NCBI RefSeq assembly: GCF_000336555.1
Contig: NZ_KB375281.1
Coordinates: forward strand, 372,001 to 436,000
Source of the DNA: Afipia clevelandensis ATCC 49720
GTDB lineage: Bacteria > Pseudomonadota > Alphaproteobacteria > Rhizobiales > Xanthobacteraceae
DNA length: 64,000 nt
Direction: 5' to 3'
This document shows, piece by piece, positions 8,930 to 16,173 of this stretch. Each line of letters starts with the position of its first letter. The first letter of the stretch is position 1. The notes beneath the pieces were generated by a model that had not been told where the DNA came from, did not search any database, and saw only the letters and a program-made list of their open reading frames with translations. A program made the translations under genes and the position numbers.

Positions 8930-9733
8930 ATGACTGACGCCAAAGCGGCTGCAAGTCTGATCGAGACCGGCCACGAGCCGCCCGGCCGCATCGCGTGGCT
9001 CGAACGTCCGGATGACGATTTTCCTTTTTACGCGGGCAAGCCGGTCGAAATCACCGGGCGCCAGTGGTGGATCGTCATGCTCGGTGTGGCGATCGGCTTT
9101 GCCGCGCTGATCCTTCCGCCTCCCTTTTTAAGAGGTCCCGTCACCCAGATCATCCCGGTGATCCTGTTTTTTGCCATTCCCTTGGCAGCGCTCGCCTGGG
9201 TCGCGCCGTCCGGTTGGAAGGCGATCTTTCGCCGCATCCGCGGCATGGACGTCGTGCTGATGTTTCTGTTCGCGGCGGTCAATGTGATCGTGACCATGGC
9301 GATCGGAAGCGTGGTCATGCGTTTGATCGACACTGCCGCTAATTCCGCCGTAGCGGGACTTGCGGCCTTGACCATGCAGGACCGGCTGCTGTTTTTCGCA
9401 AGAGCGGTCCCGCAATTGTTCGGGGAGGAATTGCTGTCGATCCTGCCGTTCCTCGCGTTGCTCTACTGGTTGGTCTCGAAGCGGGGCCTGTCGCGCAACA
9501 GCGCCGTCATCCTGTGCTGGCTCCTGACCGGTGTTCTGTTTGCAGCGGTTCATCTGCCCACATATGGCTGGAATATCGTGCAGGCTCTGGCCGGTGTCGG
9601 CGTTGCACGGCTCGTCCTGACCGTTCCCTACATCGTTACGAAGAACATCTGGGTGTGTACCGGTGCTCACATTCTGAACGATTGGGCATTCTTCGGAATC
9701 GCGCTGCTCGGCGCAGGGGCGGCCCGCGTCTAG
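8930..9733 (+). CDS. CPBP-family intramembrane glutamic protease
   Basis: 267 residues from ATG 8930 (GCGGGGG upstream). Six to eight hydrophobic segments are present. The CPBP (Abi/Rce1-like) catalytic motifs are visible: GEELL with Glu166-Glu167, FAAVHLPTY with His208, and GAHILND with His247 and Asn250. These proteins cleave or process peptides within the membrane; in bacteria some act in bacteriocin self-immunity, but no bacteriocin gene is near. The first 45 residues are cytoplasmic. A promoter-like TTGACA/TATGGT pair lies about 110 bases upstream inside repeat copy A. Confidence 0.85.
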   Translation: MTDAKAAASLIETGHEPPGRIAWLERPDDDFPFYAGKPVEITGRQWWIVMLGVAIGFAALILPPPFLRGPVTQIIPVILFFAIPLAALAWVAPSGWKAIFRRIRGMDVVLMFLFAAVNVIVTMAIGSVVMRLIDTAANSAVAGLAALTMQDRLLFFARAVPQLFGEELLSILPFLALLYWLVSKRGLSRNSAVILCWLLTGVLFAAVHLPTYGWNIVQALAGVGVARLVLTVPYIVTKNIWVCTGAHILNDWAFFGIALLGAGAARV

Positions 9734-9751
9734 CGGCCACCCGGTTCTTGC

Positions 9752-10357
9752 TCATTTGCGTTCCGTGCAGGTGTAATCCTTGTCCTGCGGCCACTTGACC
9801 ATGGCCTCGCGACCCTTATTCCAGAACGAAATACCGAACTCGCCCTCGTAGCGCACACCCGAGCCGGACGGCCGCTGTATCACGGTGGTGCTCTCGTCAC
9901 CGCGCACCAGACTGGCGGCGGGGGGATCCGTGGCGAACGGAGTAAAGATGATTTCCGATTTCGCGGCGTCGCTGCAATCGAAATAGACGGACTTGCCGGC
10001 CATGACGAGGCCGTATCTTGCCTGAAGCGTCACGATGCGGTCGCTATAGGCGCTGGTCACACATTGCAGCTTGTCGGTTGCCTTCCAGCAGTCGTCGCGT
10101 CCCTTGATCCAGCCGCGCTGCGTGGCTTTCAATTCCGAAAGCTGTTGCGCATCGACGTTCTTTTGTGAGTCGGTGAACGCTGTTGCGAGCGTCACATCCA
10201 GCTTCGCCAGCGCGTCATCTTTGCAAATGAGCTGCTCGACCTCGTGGGATGCCTTGCTGCAATCGAACGCGGGTTGCGCGGCATCGGCGCTGCTCGCTGT
10301 GAATAGCATCCATGTTGCAACCGCCGAAACCGCGATCATCCTGCAACGCGTCATCAT
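9752..10357 (-). CDS. periplasmic LprI/MliC-type lysozyme inhibitor-like protein
   Basis: 201 residues from the ATG at 10357, chosen because GGGAGG lies just upstream. A signal peptide (about residues 1-27, ending SSADAA) precedes an LprI/DUF1311-like region with the cysteine pattern C33-x11-C45 then Cys90 and Cys99. The C-terminal part (about 122-200) resembles MliC, the inhibitor of C-type lysozyme: VYFDC, then SGSGVRYEGEFGISFW-x-KG. Combined LprI plus MliC architecture is known in proteobacteria. Likely role: protecting murein from lysozyme in the periplasm. Convergent with the CPBP gene, 18 bases apart. Confidence 0.75.
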   Translation of the reverse strand: MMTRCRMIAVSAVATWMLFTASSADAAQPAFDCSKASHEVEQLICKDDALAKLDVTLATAFTDSQKNVDAQQLSELKATQRGWIKGRDDCWKATDKLQCVTSAYSDRIVTLQARYGLVMAGKSVYFDCSDAAKSEIIFTPFATDPPAASLVRGDESTTVIQRPSGSGVRYEGEFGISFWNKGREAMVKWPQDKDYTCTERK

Positions 10358-10442
10358 GGACATCCTCCCGCGGCTGGCCCGCATGGAGATGTTATCCGCG
10401 AAACAAAATTCGCGGAAGGAGCATTGCGTTTCCGCCAGTGCG

Positions 10443-10688
10443 TCAGCCGCTGGTTCGATTATAAGGAGGAGAGGTGGGTGAACGCAGAGGCGGCTCGCCC
10501 GCGCGCATCTCCGCGCTGATCGCTTGCAGATTGAGGGCATGGACCGCGTCGGTCAGCTCGTCATCGGCGAAGATGACAAACAGCCTGCTCAACGTCCTGG
10601 CACAGTCGCGTGGGCCGGATTCGATGTAATCGGCCAGAACGCCCTGTGCCCGCAGAACGGCATCGAGAACATATTCCTGAGAAGTCAT
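10443..10688 (-). CDS. small hypothetical protein
   Basis: 81 residues from ATG 10688, with the ribosome-binding site GGAGGT seven bases upstream. The first 60 residues are predicted helical (VLDAVLRAQGVLADYIES and LSRLFVIFADDELTDAVHAL) and the last 15 are Pro/Ser-rich. No domain recognised. It belongs to a run of small genes (10443-12767) interleaved with signalling proteins. Confidence 0.55.
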   Translation of the reverse strand: MTSQEYVLDAVLRAQGVLADYIESGPRDCARTLSRLFVIFADDELTDAVHALNLQAISAEMRAGEPPLRSPTSPPYNRTSG

Positions 10689-10812
10689 GGCCGGACCTCC
10701 GATGTGAGGCGGCAACGGCTTGGGGGAGGTTCTGTTCCCGTTCAGGACGTTAAAGCCAGCCCTCATCAGGCGGACAGGTCCGTTTCGCTGGAAAAATTAT
10801 CTCAAAGGAAAG

Positions 10813-10998
10813 TTATGCAGACGGCCTGGTTTCTTGGGAACCCGCGTCGCCGAAGCGCGTGAGTTGGGCGGCGCGCTTTTCCAGAAGTTCTGCAACGAAC
10901 TCCGAGACTTCATCGCGGACCCGACGCTCCTGTTCGGGCGTCATTTCCTTATGCTTTTTTGCAAAGGCCTTCATCACGCGATCGACGGTCTGCTTCAC
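10813..10998 (-). CDS. small helical hypothetical protein
   Basis: 61 residues with a GTG start at 10998 preceded by GAGGT. It is almost entirely charged and helical (MKAFAKKHKEM, EQERRVRDEVSEFVAELLEKR), suggesting a short coiled coil or an antitoxin-like or regulator-binding peptide. Function unknown. It is transcribed away from the receiver gene at 11134. Confidence 0.55.
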   Translation of the reverse strand: MKQTVDRVMKAFAKKHKEMTPEQERRVRDEVSEFVAELLEKRAAQLTRFGDAGSQETRPSA

Positions 10999-11133
10999 GA
11001 TGTACCTCGATGGTGTAGCTCGTTTCGGCTGGGAAAACGTGGCACGTCTGCTTTGGTTCCTTGAGCCGGTGAACCTCTGCGAGCTTTATGCATTACCCTC
11101 CGTCGCCGGTTTCTTCATGGACAGGGAGGCTTC

Positions 11134-11514
11134 ATGGGACACGCTCTGAGACAAACGGTGCTGGTCGTCGAAGGCGACCAGCTCCAGCGGGAACTTGTCA
11201 GTGTGATCTTCGAGGAAAGCGACATGCATGTGATCGCATGCATGAGCGCGGAAGCGGCGGCTGCCGTGCTCGACAAGGTCGGCGAGGATCTGACGCTGAT
11301 GTTCGCTGACGCGGATATCGACGGAGGCATGACCGGCGTCGATCTTGCGAAAATCGCGACGGCGCGGTTCCCGAATCTCGACGTGATCATCACCTCCGGT
11401 GACGATGTGGAAGATCACGTCCCGGACAATGTGGTGTTCATGCAAAAGCCCTGGCTGCCGCTGGAACTGCTGCGGCAAGCGGAGATTTCAAGGCAGCGGC
11501 ATGCGGTGCATTAA
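11134..11514 (+). CDS. stand-alone response-regulator receiver domain
   Basis: 126 residues forming a single CheY-like receiver without an output domain. The acidic pocket is partly altered (VVEGDQ in place of the usual EDD), the probable phosphoacceptor is Asp59 in MFADAD, Thr/Ser at ITSGD and Lys in MQKPW are present. Single-domain receivers relay phosphate or bind partner proteins. It converges on a PAS-domain gene four bases away; the two may belong to the same sensory circuit, but this is inference from position only. No histidine kinase adjoins it. Confidence 0.8.
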   Translation: MGHALRQTVLVVEGDQLQRELVSVIFEESDMHVIACMSAEAAAAVLDKVGEDLTLMFADADIDGGMTGVDLAKIATARFPNLDVIITSGDDVEDHVPDNVVFMQKPWLPLELLRQAEISRQRHAVH

Positions 11515-11518
11515 AAGT

Positions 11519-12109
11519 TCAGCTCGCAGCCGCTCCGTCCTCCATGGCAGCCGTGATATCGAACAGTGCGCCGGGAAACCTCACGGGAATCTTGCCGGGG
11601 CCGACGAAGCAAGAGCCCTTGGCATAAACCCAGATGATCCGCCCCTGATTGACGATGCGATAGGTCGATTTGAAGCATCCGCCCTCGCGGGCGGTGAGAT
11701 ACACCGCATTGCTGAATGAGGCGACGTCGTCGGGGTGAATCGACTTGATATAGTCTTCAAGGGGAAGGCCGGTTACCGACGCCTTGGGATCGACATCGAA
11801 CAGTCTGGCGCCCGGCGGGTCGATATACGCCCTGTTGTTGCTGACGTCCCAATCCCACATGCCGACAAGCTGGCTTTTGTCCGGCGGGGATGGATACAGT
11901 GAAGCCGGATTTTGATCGTAGGCTTCCGCCGCAGCCATTCGCATCAGGTAGTCCAGCGTGCGGTAGTCTCGATCCTTGGCGAATTCCGCAATCTCAAGAC
12001 ACAGATCGCCGAGTGGTTTGACCTGGCCGGCGTCCGGCGGATGAGGGCGCACACGATCGGAACGAGAAGCTGAAACGGGGGACGTTACCTCTGAAAATGT
12101 CTTCTTCAT
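11519..12109 (-). CDS. PAS-domain protein without an output domain
   Basis: 196 residues. An N-terminal segment of about 85 residues with no recognised fold is followed by a PAS_3-type fold (about 86-185): WDWDVSNNRAYID, LFDVDP, SIHPDDV, YRIVNQGRIIWVYAKG, and a closing LFDITAAM. There is no kinase, GGDEF or other effector domain, so it presumably acts by protein-protein contact, as do other short PAS proteins in these genera. The ATG at 12109 is the first in-frame start; a TTTGAC/GTCAAA inverted repeat lies just upstream. Confidence 0.75.
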   Translation of the reverse strand: MKKTFSEVTSPVSASRSDRVRPHPPDAGQVKPLGDLCLEIAEFAKDRDYRTLDYLMRMAAAEAYDQNPASLYPSPPDKSQLVGMWDWDVSNNRAYIDPPGARLFDVDPKASVTGLPLEDYIKSIHPDDVASFSNAVYLTAREGGCFKSTYRIVNQGRIIWVYAKGSCFVGPGKIPVRFPGALFDITAAMEDGAAAS

Positions 12110-12120
12110 TTTGCCACCAA

Positions 12121-12141
12121 TTTGACTGTTGAAATGTCAAA
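12121..12141. promoter_or_regulatory. inverted repeat upstream of the PAS gene
   Basis: TTTGAC and GTCAAA are perfect inverted arms separated by 9 bases, starting 12 bases upstream of the PAS-protein start. The position fits an operator or a transcript 5' hairpin. Confidence 0.35.
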
Positions 12142-12289
12142 GGTCAGGCATCGTGTTCTTGAAGGGATATCCTTTTCGCACCTCTCTCCGTCATTCCAGA
12201 TGCTGATCGCGGAGATTGAATCGATGCAGGTTCCGGAACTGATTTCTTGGCAACAAACTCCTGACGTAATTGACCCTGTGCAAACTCAA

Positions 12290-12556
12290 TCATGATTCGT
12301 GAAGCACGCGAAGATGCAGGATGCCGCAGTCCTGCTTTCTCGATTTGAGTGGCGCAAACGCGACTGCACATTCGTTTGTTCTAGATGGAATTCCGATCAC
12401 AAACGTACTAGGAAAATAATCCTTGACACCGTAACGCTCGCGCAGTAGGGTTTCGGCATGCTCCAGAGTTGTGCCCGAGGCGCCGATGGAGCGAAAAAGC
12501 CGGAACAGAGACCGCTCATCGGCGCAGGAACTGCGTTCGTCATCGTGCGTTGCCAT
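12290..12556 (-). CDS. possible small hypothetical protein or gene remnant
   Basis: A minus-strand frame of up to 88 codons in the 490-base interval 12110-12602. Its middle (TTLEHAETLLRERYGVKDY) resembles the peptide readable on the minus strand of repeat copy A, with conservative changes (I/L, V/L, Q/E, E/D), as expected for diverged coding sequence. No ribosome-binding site or domain is evident. The rest of the interval, apart from the inverted repeat at 12121 and repeat copy B, shows nothing I can annotate. Confidence 0.3.
   Translation of the reverse strand: MATHDDERSSCADERSLFRLFRSIGASGTTLEHAETLLRERYGVKDYFPSTFVIGIPSRTNECAVAFAPLKSRKQDCGILHLRVLHES
12408..12473. repeat. 66-bp repeat, copy B, with promoter-like boxes
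   Basis: Matches 8779-8844 at 57 of 66 positions, same orientation. It keeps TTGACA (12423-12428), a 17-base spacer and TAGGGT (12446-12451), weaker than copy A, pointing at the small membrane-protein gene at 12603. The minus strand lies inside the open frame 12290-12556. Confidence 0.6.
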
Positions 12557-12602
12557 TCATGTTGTGCGCGGTTTATCGCGCGATCAAATGAATGAGGACG
12601 CC

Positions 12603-12767
12603 ATGGCAAAAGTCGAGCATGCGGACGGTCATCGCCGGATCGTCGAAACACCGACCGAGGCGCGGCAGGCGGAACCGGGGCCTTCGGTGCTGGCGCTGCT
12701 GACCGTCAGCACCATCGCCGCGGTCTTTGTGCTGGCGATTGTCTGGTTCGTGTTTTTCAGGACGTAG
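12603..12767 (+). CDS. small single-pass membrane protein
   Basis: 54 residues from ATG 12603, chosen because GAGGA lies six bases upstream. The first 30 residues are polar (hydrophilic, His/Glu-rich) and residues 31-51 form one strong transmembrane helix ending in FFRT. The likely topology is a short cytoplasmic head and one membrane anchor. The family is unknown. An in-frame ATG 15 bases further upstream is an alternative start. Confidence 0.55.
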   Translation: MAKVEHADGHRRIVETPTEARQAEPGPSVLALLTVSTIAAVFVLAIVWFVFFRT

Positions 12768-12775
12768 AACTGCCT

Positions 12776-12881
12776 GTCATCCTTCGAGGCTCGCGCAAAA
12801 GCGCTCGCACCTCAGGATGACGCCCCGAGTATGTTTAGCCGTCACCCTGAGGTGCGCGCATCGCGCGCCTCGAAGGGCGAC
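12776..12881. repeat. two tandem palindromic intergenic repeats
   Basis: 12776-12821 has outer arms GTCATCCT and AGGATGAC with CTTCGAGG/CCTCAGG-type inner pairing. 12841-12881 is a second, related palindrome (GTCACCCTGAGG with CCTCGAAGGGCGAC) in inverted order. Such paired extragenic palindromes are common in Bradyrhizobium-type genomes. They separate the small membrane-protein gene from the phage-like cluster. Confidence 0.7.
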
Positions 12882-12918
12882 GGCTTTGTTCTATGCCTCG
12901 CAGGGATACCAGCAAACC

Positions 12919-13566
12919 ATGCCGAAAAGACCTTCCTCCGCACCGCCGAAGAAACGGGCGGTGAGGAAGGTTGCGCGCAAGACCGCTGTGAAGAAGGCAG
13001 CCAGGAAGACCGCCGCCGGAAAGACGGCAAAGAAGCCCGCTGCCGCAAGGCCGGAGACGGCGAAGCGCTACCGCACCCAGGTTCTCAACGAGCATCCCGG
13101 CAATCTTGTCGTGGATGCGTCCGATCATGCTGCGATCGAAGCGATCGATCTGAAGCAGGCGAAAGCGAGTCGCGCGTCGCATGTCCGCAAGCGCAGCGCG
13201 GCGGATCGCTCGGCGATGCCGGAGGCCGGGGAAACTCCGGCAGGCTCCATGATCGAGCGCGTGAGCAGTGCCATCGAGCGTGAACTGACCAAGATCGAAC
13301 GCCTCGTGGGCAATCCCGAGCGGCTTGCGCCGGCCCATCGCATCGAGGCCGAAAGCCGCGCCCGCGTGCTGGCCTCGCTGGCGCGCACCTTGAAGGAAGT
13401 GATGCGGCTGCGCGAGCAGGAACGCGGGGTGGACGACAAGAAGGCCGCCGATGACGATGCCATGCCCCGGGACCTCGACGAATTCCGCCGCGAGCTTTCG
13501 CGACGCCTGGAAGGGCTGGTCGCCGCAGCAGCACCGGTTTCTGCTGGAGGGAATGAGCCGGGCTGA
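12919..13566 (+). CDS. small-terminase-like protein with histone-H1-like N-terminus
   Basis: 215 residues from ATG 12919. Residues 1-50 are a Lys/Ala/Arg-rich tail with repeated (V/A)(R/K)K(T/A)A units like histone H1 tails. Residues 105-180 are helical (IERELTKIERLVGN, ARVLASLARTLKEVMRLREQE), as in small subunits of phage or gene-transfer-agent terminases. Its position directly before, and overlapping, the large terminase supports that role; sequence alone would not. Probable function: DNA recognition for packaging. The basic tail could bind DNA non-specifically. It may be non-functional now, since the downstream cluster is deleted. Confidence 0.55.
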   Translation: MPKRPSSAPPKKRAVRKVARKTAVKKAARKTAAGKTAKKPAAARPETAKRYRTQVLNEHPGNLVVDASDHAAIEAIDLKQAKASRASHVRKRSAADRSAMPEAGETPAGSMIERVSSAIERELTKIERLVGNPERLAPAHRIEAESRARVLASLARTLKEVMRLREQERGVDDKKAADDDAMPRDLDEFRRELSRRLEGLVAAAAPVSAGGNEPG

Positions 13567-14821
13567 AATGGAACTGGTGCTCTCGCGCTGGGATGTTTTC
13601 GCCCACGAGCATCAGATGCCGCCGGCTCTCGCGCCCAACGGTCAGCCTTGGTTGACTTGGCTTTTGATCGGCGGGCGCGGCGCGGGCAAGACGCGCGCGG
13701 GCGCCGAATGGATCAGGGCGCAGGCGCTCGGCCTTGCGCCGATGGCCGATGCGCCGGTGTCGCATATCGCGCTGGTGGGCGAGACCGAGCACGATGTGCG
13801 CGAGGTCATGATCGAAGGCGTGTCGGGACTTCTTGCGGTTCACCGCCGCGACGAGCGTCCGGCGTGGTCTCCGTCGCGGCGGCGGCTGGAATGGAGCAAT
13901 GGTGCGGTGGCTTATGCGTTTTCGGCGGAAGATCCCGAGAGTTTGCGCGGCCCGCAGTTCGGGTGCGCGTGGTCCGACGAGATGGCGAAGTGGCGTTATG
14001 CGCAGGCGGCATTCGACATGTTGCAGTTCGGCCTGCGCCTCGGCAACCAGCCGCGGCAACTGATTACGACCACGCCGCGGCCGACGGCGCTGATCAGGCG
14101 GCTGATGCTGGAGCCTGCCAGTGTGGTGACGCGCGCGGGCACGCAGGCCAATGCGTATCACCTCGCACCGACGTTTTTGAAGGGCGTGCTGGCGCGCTAC
14201 AAGGACACGCGTCTCGGGCGGCAGGAACTCGACGGCGAAATCATCGAGGACCGGCCCGATGCGCTTTGGCCGCGCGCGCTGATCGAGAATTGCCGCGTGA
14301 GCGATGCGCCGCCGCTGGCGCGCATCGTGGTCGCGGTCGATCCACCGGCGTCGAGCAGCAAGCGGGCCGACGCCTGCGGCATTGTCGCGGCGGGCATCAC
14401 GGGCGAGGGCGCGCTCTATGTGCTCGCGGACGAAACCGTGTCGCAGGCAACGCCTGCGGTCTGGGCGGCGAGGGCAATTGCATTGTGGCGGCGGCTGGAG
14501 GCCGATGCGCTGGTCGCGGAAGTGAACCAGGGCGGCGAGATGGTGCGCTCGGTGATCAACGAAGTGGACGCCGGCGTGCCGGTGGTGTCGGTGCGCGCGC
14601 ATCGCGGAAAATATCTGCGCGCCGAGCCTGTCGCGACACTCTATGAGCAGGGCCGGGTGAAGCATGCGGGGACGTTTTCGGCGCTGGAAGACGAAATGTG
14701 CGACTTCGGCCCGGGCGGGCTGACGTCCGGCCGCTCGCCCGACCGGCTCGATGCGTTGGTCTGGGCGATTGCGTCGCTGACGTTCACGTCAAGAGCGCAG
14801 CCGCGGGTGCGGGGGTTGTGA
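13553..14821 (+). CDS. large terminase subunit, gene-transfer-agent/phage type
   Basis: About 422 residues from ATG 13553 (14 bases overlapping the preceding gene). The ATPase domain has Walker A GGRGAGKTR (about 40-48) and Walker B-like AWSDEM. The C-terminal RNase H-like nuclease domain shows VVAVDPPASS, VAEVNQGGEMV and DRLDALVWAI. This matches the COG5323/gp2-like terminases of RcGTA-type clusters. The start is uncertain: the frame is open to 13451, and protein-like sequence (AWKGWSPQQHRFLLEG) precedes the chosen ATG, which sits almost on top of GGAGGG. The protein looks intact, but the head genes that should follow are mostly gone. Confidence 0.85.
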   Translation: MSRAEMELVLSRWDVFAHEHQMPPALAPNGQPWLTWLLIGGRGAGKTRAGAEWIRAQALGLAPMADAPVSHIALVGETEHDVREVMIEGVSGLLAVHRRDERPAWSPSRRRLEWSNGAVAYAFSAEDPESLRGPQFGCAWSDEMAKWRYAQAAFDMLQFGLRLGNQPRQLITTTPRPTALIRRLMLEPASVVTRAGTQANAYHLAPTFLKGVLARYKDTRLGRQELDGEIIEDRPDALWPRALIENCRVSDAPPLARIVVAVDPPASSSKRADACGIVAAGITGEGALYVLADETVSQATPAVWAARAIALWRRLEADALVAEVNQGGEMVRSVINEVDAGVPVVSVRAHRGKYLRAEPVATLYEQGRVKHAGTFSALEDEMCDFGPGGLTSGRSPDRLDALVWAIASLTFTSRAQPRVRGL

Positions 14822-14849
14822 GAGAGATGGGACGTTGATTTGTGGGATC

Positions 14850-15214
14850 GTCATGCGCGGGCTTGACCCGCGCATCCATCGTCCGCGTTAGCGGACAATA
14901 TCTTCATAAAGATCGCGCCATGATGGATTGTCGCGAATGATAAGATCGATTTTCCATTCTCGGGACCAATGCTTGATATTCTTCTCACGTTGGATTGCAC
15001 CCGACGCGGTGTCGTGCGCTTCAAAATAGACGAGTGTTTTGACCCCGTATTTCCGTGTGAAGCCATCTGCGAAACCCTCGCGATGTTCGTACACACGGCG
15101 AATTAGATCGTTCGTCATGCCGATATAGAGCGTCCCGCCTGGCGCGCTTGCAAGAATGTAGACCCAATAACTCATTCAGGAATGATGGATTGCCGGGTCA
15201 AGCCCGGCAATGAC
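14850..15214. mobile_element. 365-bp unit: GIY-YIG gene between inverted 31-bp palindromes
   Basis: 14850-14880 and 15184-15214 are inverted copies of one 31-base module. Both have ends GTCAT and ATCCATC and a central hairpin with 7-bp arms around CTTGA (arms GCGCGGG/CCCGCGC on the left, TGCCGGG/CCCGGCA on the right). They lie 7 bases after the stop and 8 bases before the start of the nuclease gene, so the unit is almost nothing but gene plus palindromes. It separates terminase and portal genes that are normally adjacent. No target-site duplication is obvious. Calling it mobile is inference. Confidence 0.5.
14888..15175 (-). CDS. GIY-YIG nuclease superfamily protein, short stand-alone type
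   Basis: 95 residues consisting of one GIY-YIG domain: WVYILAS (residues 4-10) and LYIGMT (16-21) form the signature, followed by Arg26/Arg27 in LIRRVYEHR and the metal-binding Glu64 in AIQREKNIKHW. It resembles the UPF0213/YhbQ and UvrC-N-like small proteins. The family makes nicks or double-strand cuts in homing enzymes, UvrC and restriction enzymes; activity of this short group is uncertain. It is oriented opposite to the phage genes around it. Its stop codon lies inside a GTCCGC/GCGGAC hairpin (14881-14896). Confidence 0.88.
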   Translation of the reverse strand: MSYWVYILASAPGGTLYIGMTNDLIRRVYEHREGFADGFTRKYGVKTLVYFEAHDTASGAIQREKNIKHWSREWKIDLIIRDNPSWRDLYEDIVR

Positions 15215-15254
15215 AATCTTTCGATGTTGGGTCTATCTCCCACAAGGATGCCTC

Positions 15255-16073
15255 ATGCTCAACTTCAAAAATCTCTTCCGCGCGCCCGAAGCGAAAGCCT
15301 CGCGCACATCGCAGGTGCTGGCGTTCGAGAGCGGCGGGCGGGCACGATGGACGCCGCGCGATTATGCGGCGCTGGCGCGCGAGGGCTATCTCGCCAATGC
15401 CATCGTGCACCGTGCGGTGCGGCTGATCGCGGAGAATGCGGCGTCGTGCGGGTTCCTCCTGTATGAAGGCGCGCAGGAACGCGAGGCGCATCCGTTGTCG
15501 CGACTTCTCAGCAGGCCGAACGCTCGGCAGGACGGCGCGACGTTTTTTGAAGCGCTCTATGCGCACATGCTGCTGGCCGGCAATGCCTATGTCGAAGCGG
15601 TTGCGCTCGATGACGAGGTGCGCGAGCTTTATACGCTGCGGCCGGACCGCATGAAGGTGGTGCCCGGACATGACGGCTGGGCAGAGGCTTACGAGTATAG
15701 TGTCGCGGGGCGCAGCGTGCGGTTCGATCAACTCGCATCGAGCGTGCCGCCGATCCTGCATCTGACATTCTTTCATCCGCTCGACGATCATTACGGGCTG
15801 GCGCCGATCGAGGCCGCGGCGGTCGCGGTGGAATTGACGCTGGAATGCGGAGCGTTGTGGGCGGTGCTGGTCCACGAATTCTGGACCGGCGACATGACGG
15901 CGATCAATGCCCTGATCGGCGCGACCGGGCTGCTGGTCAGCTATTGGGGGTTCCGGTTCGGCGTGCTAGGCGTCTACATGAGCGGGCGGACCCGGGAGAA
16001 GGTCTGTGCCGCCACCGGCCAGAATGACCCCGGCATTCTCGGAAGGCTGGTCAAGGCGGTGGCGAAGAAGTGA
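15255..16073 (+). CDS. truncated phage/GTA portal protein fused to a holin-like tail
   Basis: 272 residues from ATG 15255 (AAGGATG upstream). Residues 1-190 match the N-terminal half of HK97-type portal proteins, ending at the motif FHPLDDHYGLAPIEAA. From about residue 192 the character changes: a hydrophobic segment and YWGFRFGVLGVYMSGRTREK resemble the C-terminal end of the 3TM holin family found with gene-transfer agents. A portal is normally about 390-430 residues. The simplest reading is a deletion from mid-portal to the end of a holin gene that stayed in frame, removing the rest of the head and tail genes. Treat as a pseudogene-like chimera. Confidence 0.7.
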   Translation: MLNFKNLFRAPEAKASRTSQVLAFESGGRARWTPRDYAALAREGYLANAIVHRAVRLIAENAASCGFLLYEGAQEREAHPLSRLLSRPNARQDGATFFEALYAHMLLAGNAYVEAVALDDEVRELYTLRPDRMKVVPGHDGWAEAYEYSVAGRSVRFDQLASSVPPILHLTFFHPLDDHYGLAPIEAAAVAVELTLECGALWAVLVHEFWTGDMTAINALIGATGLLVSYWGFRFGVLGVYMSGRTREKVCAATGQNDPGILGRLVKAVAKK

Positions 16074-16105
16074 GAATGGAGAAAAAGTAATCTCCGGCGC
16101 GGCTT

Positions 16106-16139
16106 CGTTCATGGAGCATTCACCGCCGCACCGTTCATG
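16106..16139 (+). promoter_or_regulatory. direct repeats upstream of feuP
   Basis: CGTTCATG occurs at 16106-16113 and 16132-16139, with a related TTCACC at 16119-16124, eleven bases after the first TTCATG. Direct repeats with about one helical turn spacing are typical of OmpR/PhoP-family sites. It lies 35 bases upstream of feuP, so autoregulation is plausible but unproven. Confidence 0.35.
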
Positions 16140-16173
16140 TTAGGCTATTGCAAGCCTGCCACTGGAGACGACG

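Noticed and set aside
12144-12371. 75-codon minus-strand frame upstream of the PAS gene
   Set aside because: Overlaps the other weak frame, has no ribosome-binding site and no recognisable protein features.
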